DNA from: Clostridium bornimense
GTDB lineage: Bacteria; Bacillota; Clostridia; Clostridiales; Clostridiaceae
DNA length: 64,000 nt
Reading direction: 5' to 3'
Assembly: GCF_000577895.1 (NCBI RefSeq)
Contig: NZ_HG917868.1
Location: 1,922,001-1,986,000 of the forward strand
The position numbers and the translations under genes are program-made. Of the stretch, positions 1-8,854 are shown piece after piece. The notes under the pieces are model-generated. The model was not told the origin of the DNA and did no database searches. It saw only the letters and a program-made list of their open reading frames with translations. Within the stretch, counting starts at the first letter, position 1. Every line of letters begins with the position of its first letter.

Positions 1-1
1 T

Positions 2-676
2 GAAACCTTAAGAAATGATTTTATAGTTAATGTGTCTCATGAGTTCAAAACTCCTCTTTCATCAATAGAAGGTTATGCTACATTATTGCAATCACCAAAT
101 ATTACAGAGGAAGAACGTATTGAATATAGTAAGATTATAATAGAAAGTTCTAAACAACTTTCATCGCTTACAGGAAATATCCTTACTCTATCCAAATTAG
201 AAACTCAGGAAATATTACCAGAGTCAGTTCATTTTAATCTTGATGAACAAATAAGGCAAGCTTTGCTGATTTTAGAAAATAAGTGGTGCTCTAAAAATAT
301 AGATATTAATTTAGATTTTGACATGTGCAGCTACTATGGTAACGAAAAACTACTAATGCAAGTATGGCTAAATCTATTAGAAAATGCAATAAAATTCACT
401 TCAAATGGAGGTACTATTACTGCTTCAGTAAAAGAACATAACGAATATATATGTATTACCATATCAGACACAGGCATAGGCATGTCTAAAGAAACTCAAC
501 AATATATTTTTGATAAGTTCTATCAAGGTGACAAAACCCATACTATAGATGGAAATGGTCTAGGATTAGCTCTTGTCAAAAGGATAATTGATTTATATAA
601 TGGTACAATTACTGTGAAAAGTGCTGTTAATAAAGGTAGTACTTTTATTGTTTCATTGCCAAAAAATTATAATTAA
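2..676 (+). CDS. Sensor histidine kinase, C-terminal part (cut by window edge)
   Basis: This is the catalytic end of a membrane-bound two-component sensor kinase. The reading frame is open from base 2, so the N-terminal sensor part lies outside the window; the GTG at 32 is an internal valine codon, not a start. The phosphoacceptor H-box (VSHEFKTPLSS) is followed by an ATPase domain with the N-box (NLLENAIKF), G1 (DTGIGM) and G2 (GNGLGLALV) motifs, all intact. The phosphorylated histidine lies about 12 residues into the visible part. The partner response regulator is presumably upstream, outside the window. The gene ends just before a strong hairpin. Confidence 0.93.
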   Translation, partial: ETLRNDFIVNVSHEFKTPLSSIEGYATLLQSPNITEEERIEYSKIIIESSKQLSSLTGNILTLSKLETQEILPESVHFNLDEQIRQALLILENKWCSKNIDINLDFDMCSYYGNEKLLMQVWLNLLENAIKFTSNGGTITASVKEHNEYICITISDTGIGMSKETQQYIFDKFYQGDKTHTIDGNGLGLALVKRIIDLYNGTITVKSAVNKGSTFIVSLPKNYN

Positions 677-692
677 TTTTATAAATATAAAG

Positions 693-735
693 ACCTGTTG
701 CAAAACAAACTTTTTAGTTTATACTTGCAACAGGT
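693..735. terminator. Bidirectional rho-independent terminator
   Basis: Perfect 11-bp arms ACCTGTTGCAA (693-703) and TTGCAACAGGT (725-735) lie between the convergent kinase and glucosidase genes, with T-rich tracts outside the stem. Confidence 0.85.
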
Positions 736-761
736 TTCTTTAATTACACATTTACCCTGAT

Positions 762-2216
<1,455 letters not shown>

Positions 2217-4082
2217 CTACTTAATAAGTCTCATTAATTTATCGTTTTCTTTTACTTTTAATCCAACTTTTTCTCCACCTATTATATCTGAATAATCTCC
2301 CCTATTAGTTATTATAATAGGTGTAATAACCTCATATCCTGCTTTCTTTATTGAATCGATATCAAACTCTACTAATAAATCTCCTTTTTTAATAGAATCC
2401 CCTGCTTTAACCTTTGCATTAAAATATTTTCCTTTTAAATTTACAGTATCTATTCCTATATGAATTAAAATCTCTGCTCCATCATTTGATTTAATTCCAA
2501 GAGCATGTTTTGTGTCAAATATAGCTGAAATCACTCCATCTGTTGGTGCAACTACTCTTCCGTTCTGTGGTATTATAGCAACACCATCTCCCATCATACC
2601 ATCTGCAAACATTGGATCATTAACTTCACTTAATTCAACACACTTCCCGTTTATTGGAGCATATATTGTTGTATCCTTAGTATTAATATCTAAAGTTTTT
2701 TCTTCTTTTTTCTTTTCATCTACTACATCTTCAAATCCAACAAAATATGTTACTAAGAATGAAACTACAAATGCAATAGCGGCTCCAATGCAAGCAAATA
2801 TTATATTTCTAAAACCATCAGTACCTATATATCCTGGAAGAGCTAAAAGTCCTGGTGAACCTGAAGTATATCTACCTACCCCAAAAATTCCTAAAAATAA
2901 TCCTGATACTCCTCCACCAATCATAACGCCAATTAATGGTCTTTTTAATTTTAATGTAACACCATACATAGCTGGTTCAGTAATACCACAAACTCCTGTA
3001 ATACCTGCTGAAGTTGCTAATTGCTTAAGTTCTGAATTTTTTGTCTTACAAGCTACTGCAAGAGCTGCTGCACCTTGAGCAATATTAGATCCAAGCATAC
3101 CAGGTCCTACTACTGTATCAAAGCCAGCTGTAGCTATATTATTTATACCAATTGGAATTAATCCATAATGCATACCTGTCATTACTAATAATGGTGAGAA
3201 TGTACCTACGATAAATGGTACTAACCAATTTGCATATTTATTTAAAAATTCGATACCTAATGAAATTCCGTTACCACATATATTTCCAAGAGGTCCTAAT
3301 ACTATTAAAGTAGCTAGTCCAGTAATAACTAATGTAATTAATGGTTTTGTAAAAAACTTTATTGCTTTTGGTGAAACTTTATCTGCTAATGGCTCAACAA
3401 AAGACATTAACCATACACCTAAAATTATTGGAATAACAGATGAAGAATATGTTGCAATTGTAACAGGAATACCTAAAAAACTAATTCCTTCTCCTGTTGT
3501 TTTTGCTACATCTACCATAGCTGCAAAATTAGGATGAAGTAATACTGCTGCCAATGTCATTGCCATATAAGCATTACACTTAAATTTCTTTGCTGCAGAA
3601 TTAGCAAGTAAAAATGGTAAAAAGTAAAATGCTGCATCTGCCATAAAGTTCAAAATAGAATATGTCTGACTACTTGTACTTATAACCTTAAAACTTACTA
3701 ATAAAGCCATAACAGCTTTTAACATTCCGGCACCAGTTATCGCTGGAATAATTGGTGTAAATATACCTGCTATTGTATCAAGCACCTTTACTACCGCATT
3801 TTTATTATCTTCTTCTGAAGCTGCTGTATTATCTTGTAAATTAGCAACTTCATTTATTTCTTTACATACGTTGGCAACATCACTACCTATAATAACTTGA
3901 TATTGTCCTCCTTTGTTCACGACCCCCATAACACCTTTTGTATTTTTCAATACATCAGTATTAGCTTTGCTATCATCTTTAAGATTAAATCTTAATCTTG
4001 TAGCACAATTAGTTAATGATAGAACGTTTTCTTTTCCTCCAACATTTTTTATAATTTCTACTGCCAACTCCCTATAACTCAT
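2217..4082 (-). CDS. bglP: PTS beta-glucoside transporter, EIIBCA fusion
   Basis: Phosphotransferase permease that imports and phosphorylates a beta-glucoside. Domain order is EIIB (residues 1-90, phosphorylated Cys26 in LTNCATRLRF), EIIC (about 105-460, multiple membrane spans including the GITEPAMYGV loop), then EIIA (about 480-621, with the histidine motif HIGIDTV). At 621 residues it is a full-length three-domain protein. AAGGAGGAT precedes the ATG. No BglG-type antiterminator gene or RAT/terminator leader is seen; instead a palindrome sits in the divergent promoter region shared with a LysR gene, which may control it. Confidence 0.95.
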   Translation of the reverse strand: MSYRELAVEIIKNVGGKENVLSLTNCATRLRFNLKDDSKANTDVLKNTKGVMGVVNKGGQYQVIIGSDVANVCKEINEVANLQDNTAASEEDNKNAVVKVLDTIAGIFTPIIPAITGAGMLKAVMALLVSFKVISTSSQTYSILNFMADAAFYFLPFLLANSAAKKFKCNAYMAMTLAAVLLHPNFAAMVDVAKTTGEGISFLGIPVTIATYSSSVIPIILGVWLMSFVEPLADKVSPKAIKFFTKPLITLVITGLATLIVLGPLGNICGNGISLGIEFLNKYANWLVPFIVGTFSPLLVMTGMHYGLIPIGINNIATAGFDTVVGPGMLGSNIAQGAAALAVACKTKNSELKQLATSAGITGVCGITEPAMYGVTLKLKRPLIGVMIGGGVSGLFLGIFGVGRYTSGSPGLLALPGYIGTDGFRNIIFACIGAAIAFVVSFLVTYFVGFEDVVDEKKKEEKTLDINTKDTTIYAPINGKCVELSEVNDPMFADGMMGDGVAIIPQNGRVVAPTDGVISAIFDTKHALGIKSNDGAEILIHIGIDTVNLKGKYFNAKVKAGDSIKKGDLLVEFDIDSIKKAGYEVITPIIITNRGDYSDIIGGEKVGLKVKENDKLMRLIK

Positions 4083-4126
4083 TCCCTATCCTCCTTGAAA
4101 GTTTTATCTTTTGCTTATGATATTGT

Positions 4127-4143
4127 TTACAATTCAATTGTAA
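4127..4143. promoter_or_regulatory. Palindromic operator candidate between bglP and the LysR gene
   Basis: TTACAATTCAATTGTAA is an inverted repeat with 8-bp arms around one central base, in the 141-bp divergent promoter region. The position fits a LysR-type site controlling bglP and/or the regulator itself. Binding is inferred. Confidence 0.5.
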
Positions 4144-4223
4144 TCGTTTATTATATATTCATCAATACTATATTAAATATGATATTTATAGTTTATATCT
4201 ATAATTGATTAGGGGGTATTATT

Positions 4224-5105
4224 TTGTTAGAACTTAGATTATTAAATTATTTTCTTGTACTTTCTGAAGAGTTACATTATACAAGAGCAGCAGAACGTCT
4301 ACATATATCGCAGCCAACATTAAGCAATCAAATAAAATTACTAGAGGATATTATGGGTGCTAAACTTTTTAAATACGTTTCTAAAAAAACTGCTTTAACT
4401 GAGGAAGGTAAAATACTCCAAGACCATGCATATAAAATATTCTTTGATATTGAACAAACAAAATCCGATATAAAAAACTATGCTGGAAAATCAAGAACAC
4501 AAATAAAGATTGGCGCTTCAGGATGTCACTTAATATTGGTTCCATGCTCAAACTTTAACAAGCTACACAAAAATATTTTATTGACTATGGAAGAACATAG
4601 TAGTAAAACTATAGTTGACGACGTTAAAAATGGTAAGTTAGATTTAGGAATTATCTATTCCTCTATAGAAGATTCTTCAATACATTCAGAAGTTTTAAAT
4701 GTAGATCCATATCTTGCTACTGTACCATTAAAATCTAAACTTTCAAATTATGAATCAATAAAGCTAAAAGATTTAATATCTGAACCTATTGTATTGTTAC
4801 CTAAATCTTCAGCTTCAAGAAAAAATATTGATAAATCCTTCAGTTTAATTAATCATATATGTACACCAATTATTCAAGTAGCTAATTTAACTTCATGTAT
4901 TACCTTAGTTGAGAAATCAAATAATATAAGTATATTGCCAAAGTCATTTTTGAAATCTATAGATAATATTAATTTTAAAGCAATACCTATTTCTGACTAT
5001 GCTCCTAGAGAAACTATTAATTTAATTTATAGAAAAGATTTATTTTTAGATTCATTTTTGATAGATTTGTTAGAAATTATTAGAGAGTTTCATAAAAATA
5101 ACTAA
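4224..5105 (+). CDS. LysR-family transcriptional regulator
   Basis: DNA-binding regulator of 293 residues, typical of the family. Residues 1-60 form the winged helix-turn-helix (EELHYTRAAERLHISQPTLSNQIKLLE); the rest is the periplasmic-binding-protein-like effector domain. The start is a TTG at 4224, supported by AGGGGGT at 4211-4217. It diverges from the beta-glucoside PTS operon and precedes, in the same direction, two flavoprotein genes 146 bases downstream; it could regulate either. A TTTAC-N7-GTAAA dyad ahead of the flavoproteins resembles half of the bglP-side palindrome, which leans towards control of both. The effector is unknown. Confidence 0.92.
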   Translation: MLELRLLNYFLVLSEELHYTRAAERLHISQPTLSNQIKLLEDIMGAKLFKYVSKKTALTEEGKILQDHAYKIFFDIEQTKSDIKNYAGKSRTQIKIGASGCHLILVPCSNFNKLHKNILLTMEEHSSKTIVDDVKNGKLDLGIIYSSIEDSSIHSEVLNVDPYLATVPLKSKLSNYESIKLKDLISEPIVLLPKSSASRKNIDKSFSLINHICTPIIQVANLTSCITLVEKSNNISILPKSFLKSIDNINFKAIPISDYAPRETINLIYRKDLFLDSFLIDLLEIIREFHKNN

Positions 5106-5126
5106 TACTATACTTTCTAAACTATT

Positions 5127-5152
5127 AAGAAGTACTAGATAATGTGCTTCTT
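5127..5152 (+). terminator. Probable terminator after the LysR gene
   Basis: AAGAAGTAC (5127-5135) pairs with GTGCTTCTT (5144-5152), one G-U pair included; the T-tract is short, so termination may be partial. Confidence 0.5.
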
Positions 5153-5201
5153 TATTAAATAATTTATATATAAATTAAATTATAATAATTATTGGATTAT
5201 A

Positions 5202-5218
5202 TTTACTTTTAAGGTAAA
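5202..5218. promoter_or_regulatory. TTTAC-N7-GTAAA dyad before the flavoprotein operon
   Basis: A short dyad with the size and symmetry of a LysR box lies 34 bases upstream of the first flavoprotein start and overlaps a possible -10 (TAAAAT, 5215-5220). It may link the upstream LysR gene to this operon; this is inference from position and symmetry only. Confidence 0.4.
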
Positions 5219-5251
5219 ATATACTATAAGTAAAGTGAGGTGTTGAAATTT

Positions 5252-6535
5252 ATGAATAATATTATTGATTTATTAGTTATTGGAGGAGGACCAGCAGGAC
5301 TTATGACTGCAAAAACTGCAGCTGAATTAGGGTTAAAAGTTACACTTATTGAAAAAAATAAGAACTTCCAACAATTACGAAGAGCATGTTCTGCTCAATT
5401 TATTCTTGATAATGGATATGAGAAAGAATTTATTAAATTAGAAAATGGAAAGATATTATTTACAAAAAATAATTTTGAAGTTAATTATACTGGAAATCTA
5501 GTTCAAATTAAAAATAAATATTATAACTCTCCAAAAGGTCATAAAATTCATTTTGCTCTTCCCGGCCAAAAAGCATTTGCTGTAAAGTTTGATAAACGAA
5601 AACTTCTTGATGATTTATGTAATGAATGTGTAGCTTTAGGCGTTGATGTTAGAATGTCAACTTTAGCATGTGGTGGATCTGATAAAGGTGACTATGTAAG
5701 CATAAATCTTAAAGGAACTAATACCTATACTTTGAATGCTAAAAAAGTTGTCATTGCTGAAGGTGCAAATGCACGTTTGACTGGTCTATTTGGTTTAAAT
5801 AAAAGCAGAACTAATTTTGCTACAGCTCTTGTTTCAAAATATATACTTGAAGACGTATACGGAATTGAACCTAATAGTTGGAATCTTTTTTATGGAAAAA
5901 CATTTTTCTCTAATGCGCCAGTAATTATAGGACCTAGCTTATATGGAAATAATACTTTTGAACTAACAATTTCAGGTTCTGCAAATGCAAAACCAGATTC
6001 AATTTATGAAAATGTTATTAACTACAGTCCACTTAAAAAGAATTTTGAAAATACCAAATTAATAGATAAGCAAGGTTGTGCTGTAAAAGCTTTCTCATCA
6101 CTTAAAACACCTTATAGTGGTAACATTCTTATAATTGGTGATAGTGCTGCTTTTGTTGAAGTTGAAGTCCAAGGTGCATTGATGTGTGGATATCATGCAG
6201 CTAATGCAATATTTAAAGAACTTAAAGGTAAAAATGGTTTTGAAACTTATACTAATTGGTGGAAGTCAGCTTTTGAATTTAATAGTGATGAATACCTTCT
6301 AGTATCACAAGGTTATGCCCTGGTACCAACCTATACTGATGATGAACTTGATTATCTTTTTGCCCTTATCGAAAATAAAATATTGGAAGGTACCTACAGT
6401 CAATATAAGACTCCAAAACTTATTTGGGATGAAATTTTATTGCATAAAGACAAAATTAAAAGTGAAAGACCAATTATATATGAAAAAATAAAGAAAATGA
6501 ATACTATGACATTGACAGATACATTTAAGAATTAA
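5252..6535 (+). CDS. FAD-dependent oxidoreductase, geranylgeranyl-reductase-like, copy 1
   Basis: Flavoprotein of 427 residues in the FixC/geranylgeranyl-reductase superfamily, which typically reduces C=C bonds of isoprenoids or related hydrophobic substrates. The N-terminus carries the dinucleotide-binding motif GGGPAGLMTAK, and the second FAD motif is IIGDSAAFVEVEVQGALMCG near residue 300. A conserved RRACSAQF segment near residue 45 is shared with the neighbouring paralogue. ATG at 5252 is chosen because it matches the paralogue and is correctly spaced from GTGAGG; the GTG/TTG codons just upstream overlap that site. Substrate unknown. It forms an operon with copy 2 after an 18-base gap. 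Confidence 0.85.
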   Translation: MNNIIDLLVIGGGPAGLMTAKTAAELGLKVTLIEKNKNFQQLRRACSAQFILDNGYEKEFIKLENGKILFTKNNFEVNYTGNLVQIKNKYYNSPKGHKIHFALPGQKAFAVKFDKRKLLDDLCNECVALGVDVRMSTLACGGSDKGDYVSINLKGTNTYTLNAKKVVIAEGANARLTGLFGLNKSRTNFATALVSKYILEDVYGIEPNSWNLFYGKTFFSNAPVIIGPSLYGNNTFELTISGSANAKPDSIYENVINYSPLKKNFENTKLIDKQGCAVKAFSSLKTPYSGNILIIGDSAAFVEVEVQGALMCGYHAANAIFKELKGKNGFETYTNWWKSAFEFNSDEYLLVSQGYALVPTYTDDELDYLFALIENKILEGTYSQYKTPKLIWDEILLHKDKIKSERPIIYEKIKKMNTMTLTDTFKN

Positions 6536-6553
6536 TTTAAGGAGTACTGTAAT

Positions 6554-7846
6554 ATGAAAAATATCATTGATTTAATTGTAATTGGTGCCGGACCAGCAGG
6601 ACTAATGACTGCAAAAAGAGCAGCAGAATTAGGCTTAAAAGTAACAATCATTGAACTAAAAAAAGATATTACACATATAAAAAGAGCATGCTCTGCTCAA
6701 TTTGTTACAGATGAAGGATATGAAAATGAAACTATTAAAATAGAAGATAACAAAATAATATTTACAAAGAACAGATTTTATATCAATTACACTGGCCGTT
6801 TATTAAATATTATTAACAACTATCATCACTCTCCAAGCGGACATAAATTGCATTTATCACATCCAGATCATAGACCATTTGCTATAAAGTTTGATAAAGG
6901 ACATCTCCTTGCGGATTTATGGCGAGATTGCGAGAAATTGGGTGTAAAGTTATTATTAGAAACTGTTGCATATAGAGGAAAAGACTTAGGTGATCATGTT
7001 AGAATAGACATCAGAAATCATAAAAAAACTTCCTCTATTTTAGCAAAAAAATTGGTTATTGCTGAGGGTGCTAATGCAAAGTTAACTGGATTATTTGGCC
7101 TTAATAAAGGACGAGTTCTCCACGGAACACCTTTTGTATTTAGTTGCATCATAGAAGGTGCCACTGGATTTGAACCACAAAGTTGGAATCAATTTTATGG
7201 CAGTAAATATCACCCTTTTGCAGAAGTAATTATAGAATCTGCTATTGAAGGTAATGATGCTATTGAACTTACCATTATGGGTACTAGAAATTTAAGACCT
7301 GATGTTCTTTTTGAAAAATTTATTAAAGATAGTCCAATGAAATATCACTTTACTAACGCTCATGTCATAGAAAGAAGAGGGTGTTCTCTTAAATCTTATG
7401 ATTCACTTCAAAAACCATACATTGGTAATGTACTTGCAATTGGTGATAGCGCAGCTCATGTGGAGGTTATTGTTCAAGGAGCATTAATGTGTGGCTACCA
7501 TGCAGCTAATGCCATAAATGATGAACTTATAGGCATAAATGGTTTTGAGAAATATACTAGCTGGTGGAATAAATCATTTAATTTCAACCATACTAACCCT
7601 CTTGAATTTGTTAATCTATATAGTAGTTTAGCAATGAGGCCAAAATACTCCGATGAAGAACTTGACTATATGTTTTCTTTGCTTGAAGGCACATCAATTT
7701 GTGGAAACTTTAGTCAATTCGAAGTTCCTAAAAATATATGGAAAGCAATTTTATCACACAAAGATCAAATTCAAAGTGAAAAACCGGCTTTATTTGAAAA
7801 GATAAAAAATATAGATAAATTGAACCAGGAAGGAAAACTTAACTGA
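6554..7846 (+). CDS. FAD-dependent oxidoreductase, geranylgeranyl-reductase-like, copy 2
   Basis: Tandem paralogue of the preceding gene (430 aa), with the same GAGPAGLMTAK N-terminus, KRACSAQF segment and AIGDSAAHVEV second FAD motif. The two proteins align along their whole lengths without large gaps, so this is an old duplication rather than a split gene. Both keep the flavin motifs; differences are scattered. GGAGTACTGT lies ahead of the ATG. The pair may act as a heterodimer or on successive double bonds, which is inference. A convergent bilin-reductase-like gene follows, raising the possibility of a tetrapyrrole or isoprenoid substrate. Confidence 0.85.
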   Translation: MKNIIDLIVIGAGPAGLMTAKRAAELGLKVTIIELKKDITHIKRACSAQFVTDEGYENETIKIEDNKIIFTKNRFYINYTGRLLNIINNYHHSPSGHKLHLSHPDHRPFAIKFDKGHLLADLWRDCEKLGVKLLLETVAYRGKDLGDHVRIDIRNHKKTSSILAKKLVIAEGANAKLTGLFGLNKGRVLHGTPFVFSCIIEGATGFEPQSWNQFYGSKYHPFAEVIIESAIEGNDAIELTIMGTRNLRPDVLFEKFIKDSPMKYHFTNAHVIERRGCSLKSYDSLQKPYIGNVLAIGDSAAHVEVIVQGALMCGYHAANAINDELIGINGFEKYTSWWNKSFNFNHTNPLEFVNLYSSLAMRPKYSDEELDYMFSLLEGTSICGNFSQFEVPKNIWKAILSHKDQIQSEKPALFEKIKNIDKLNQEGKLN

Positions 7847-7917
7847 TACCATGTTATTCATGGAAATATACTTTCAGTACCTACATTAAAATGCTACTAT
7901 GATTTTCTATAAAAATA

Positions 7918-7954
7918 TGAGATGGAAAAATAATCTTTTTATTTTCTCATCTCA
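7918..7954. terminator. Bidirectional terminator
   Basis: TGAGATGGAAAA (7918-7929) pairs with TTTTCTCATCTCA (7942-7954) with one bulged base, between convergent genes. Confidence 0.75.
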
Positions 7955-7984
7955 TGCACATCATCCTTATTCTTTACTCTACAA

Positions 7985-8719
7985 TTAATTTAATTCCCTG
8001 CTTGTTCCAAAAAACACCTTGTTAAAAAACTCCTTAGTTACCTCACTGCCCATAATCGCCTTAAATACATTTGTAGATACACCTCCATTATCCACTAATC
8101 CATCGGTATATTTCTGTGTAATTTCCCATTTCAACTTTCTTTCTTCTATTGTTAATAACTTACTATTTATCTCCATTTCAATAAATAAATTTAAATTATC
8201 TACAAACATAGACGATATCTCTAAATCCTTAGATTTATCTGTATTTTTAGCTGTACATACTGGCTTTAATGAATCATACCAACATTTTTTAAGTATCATA
8301 TCCTCTAGCTTATTATGTTCTGCTTTAAGGCATCTAAATCTATTCATATAACTTAAATACACCTCATCTTTTTCTGGTACTAAATCATAATATTCGATTA
8401 GAAAACTTCGTTTTTCCTGCATGTATATATAATCAGTAGAAAATAAAGGTAATAATTTATAATATGGGGTGATTACAAATGAAACCATTTGAAGTTTAGC
8501 TGAATCTTTAGAGTCCATTACCAAAAGATTTCCCACACCATTAATATTATACTGCTTAATGTTATAAATGATATCTTGTATTTGTATATTAGCAAATTTT
8601 CCAGTTTCAATTTCTTTAAGATTATACTTAGAAGTCAGTAAATCCATTCCCCTATTAATATGATGCTCAATAATCTTCTTATTAATATCGAAAATATTTT
8701 CATTATCTGTTTTTCTCAT
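7985..8719 (-). CDS. Putative ferredoxin-dependent bilin reductase-like (HY2/PcyA family) protein
   Basis: Protein of 244 residues, the usual size of ferredoxin-dependent bilin reductases (FDBRs). Seen features match the family in order: a LQMVSFVITP segment (family: MLSF/LHCV block); LPLFSTDYIYM...YYDLVPE (family: P-I-F-G-x-D-[LIV]...DL.P), where the Asp corresponds to the catalytic aspartate of PcyA (D105 by my alignment); an aromatic WYDSLKP stretch (family: FSPL-like); and a C-terminal block ITQKYTDGL...AIMGSEVTKEFFNKVFFG (family: ..Y...+KDP....+..G...A..+...LF). No signal peptide or membrane span. It has its own GGGAGAGG site before ATG 8719 and is convergent with the twin flavoproteins. 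The alignment is by eye and identity is low, so the family call is tentative. No heme oxygenase is visible nearby. Confidence 0.55.
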   Translation of the reverse strand: MRKTDNENIFDINKKIIEHHINRGMDLLTSKYNLKEIETGKFANIQIQDIIYNIKQYNINGVGNLLVMDSKDSAKLQMVSFVITPYYKLLPLFSTDYIYMQEKRSFLIEYYDLVPEKDEVYLSYMNRFRCLKAEHNKLEDMILKKCWYDSLKPVCTAKNTDKSKDLEISSMFVDNLNLFIEMEINSKLLTIEERKLKWEITQKYTDGLVDNGGVSTNVFKAIMGSEVTKEFFNKVFFGTSRELN

Positions 8720-8806
8720 ATCCTCTCTCCCACTTCAAAAATAATAATTGTATATAATACTATATTCATTTTTTATACTATCATTACTTTTCTTTAGAAT
8801 AATAAA

Positions 8807-8838
8807 AGATAGGATTCAAAATCAATTGAATCCTATCT
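8807..8838 (-). terminator. Terminator of the MMPL operon
   Basis: Perfect 13-bp arms AGATAGGATTCAA (8807-8819) and TTGAATCCTATCT (8826-8838); on the minus strand a T-rich run follows, 17 bases beyond the stop codon. Confidence 0.85.
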
Positions 8839-8854
8839 CTTCTATATAAAACTA

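Noticed and set aside
2512-3078. 188-codon frame on the plus strand inside the PTS gene
   Set aside because: Antisense shadow of the conserved EIIC/EIIA coding sequence; no ribosome binding site or protein-like motif.
4083-4223. RAT/antiterminator leader before the PTS gene
   Set aside because: No terminator hairpin overlapping an upstream stem is visible on the minus strand leader.
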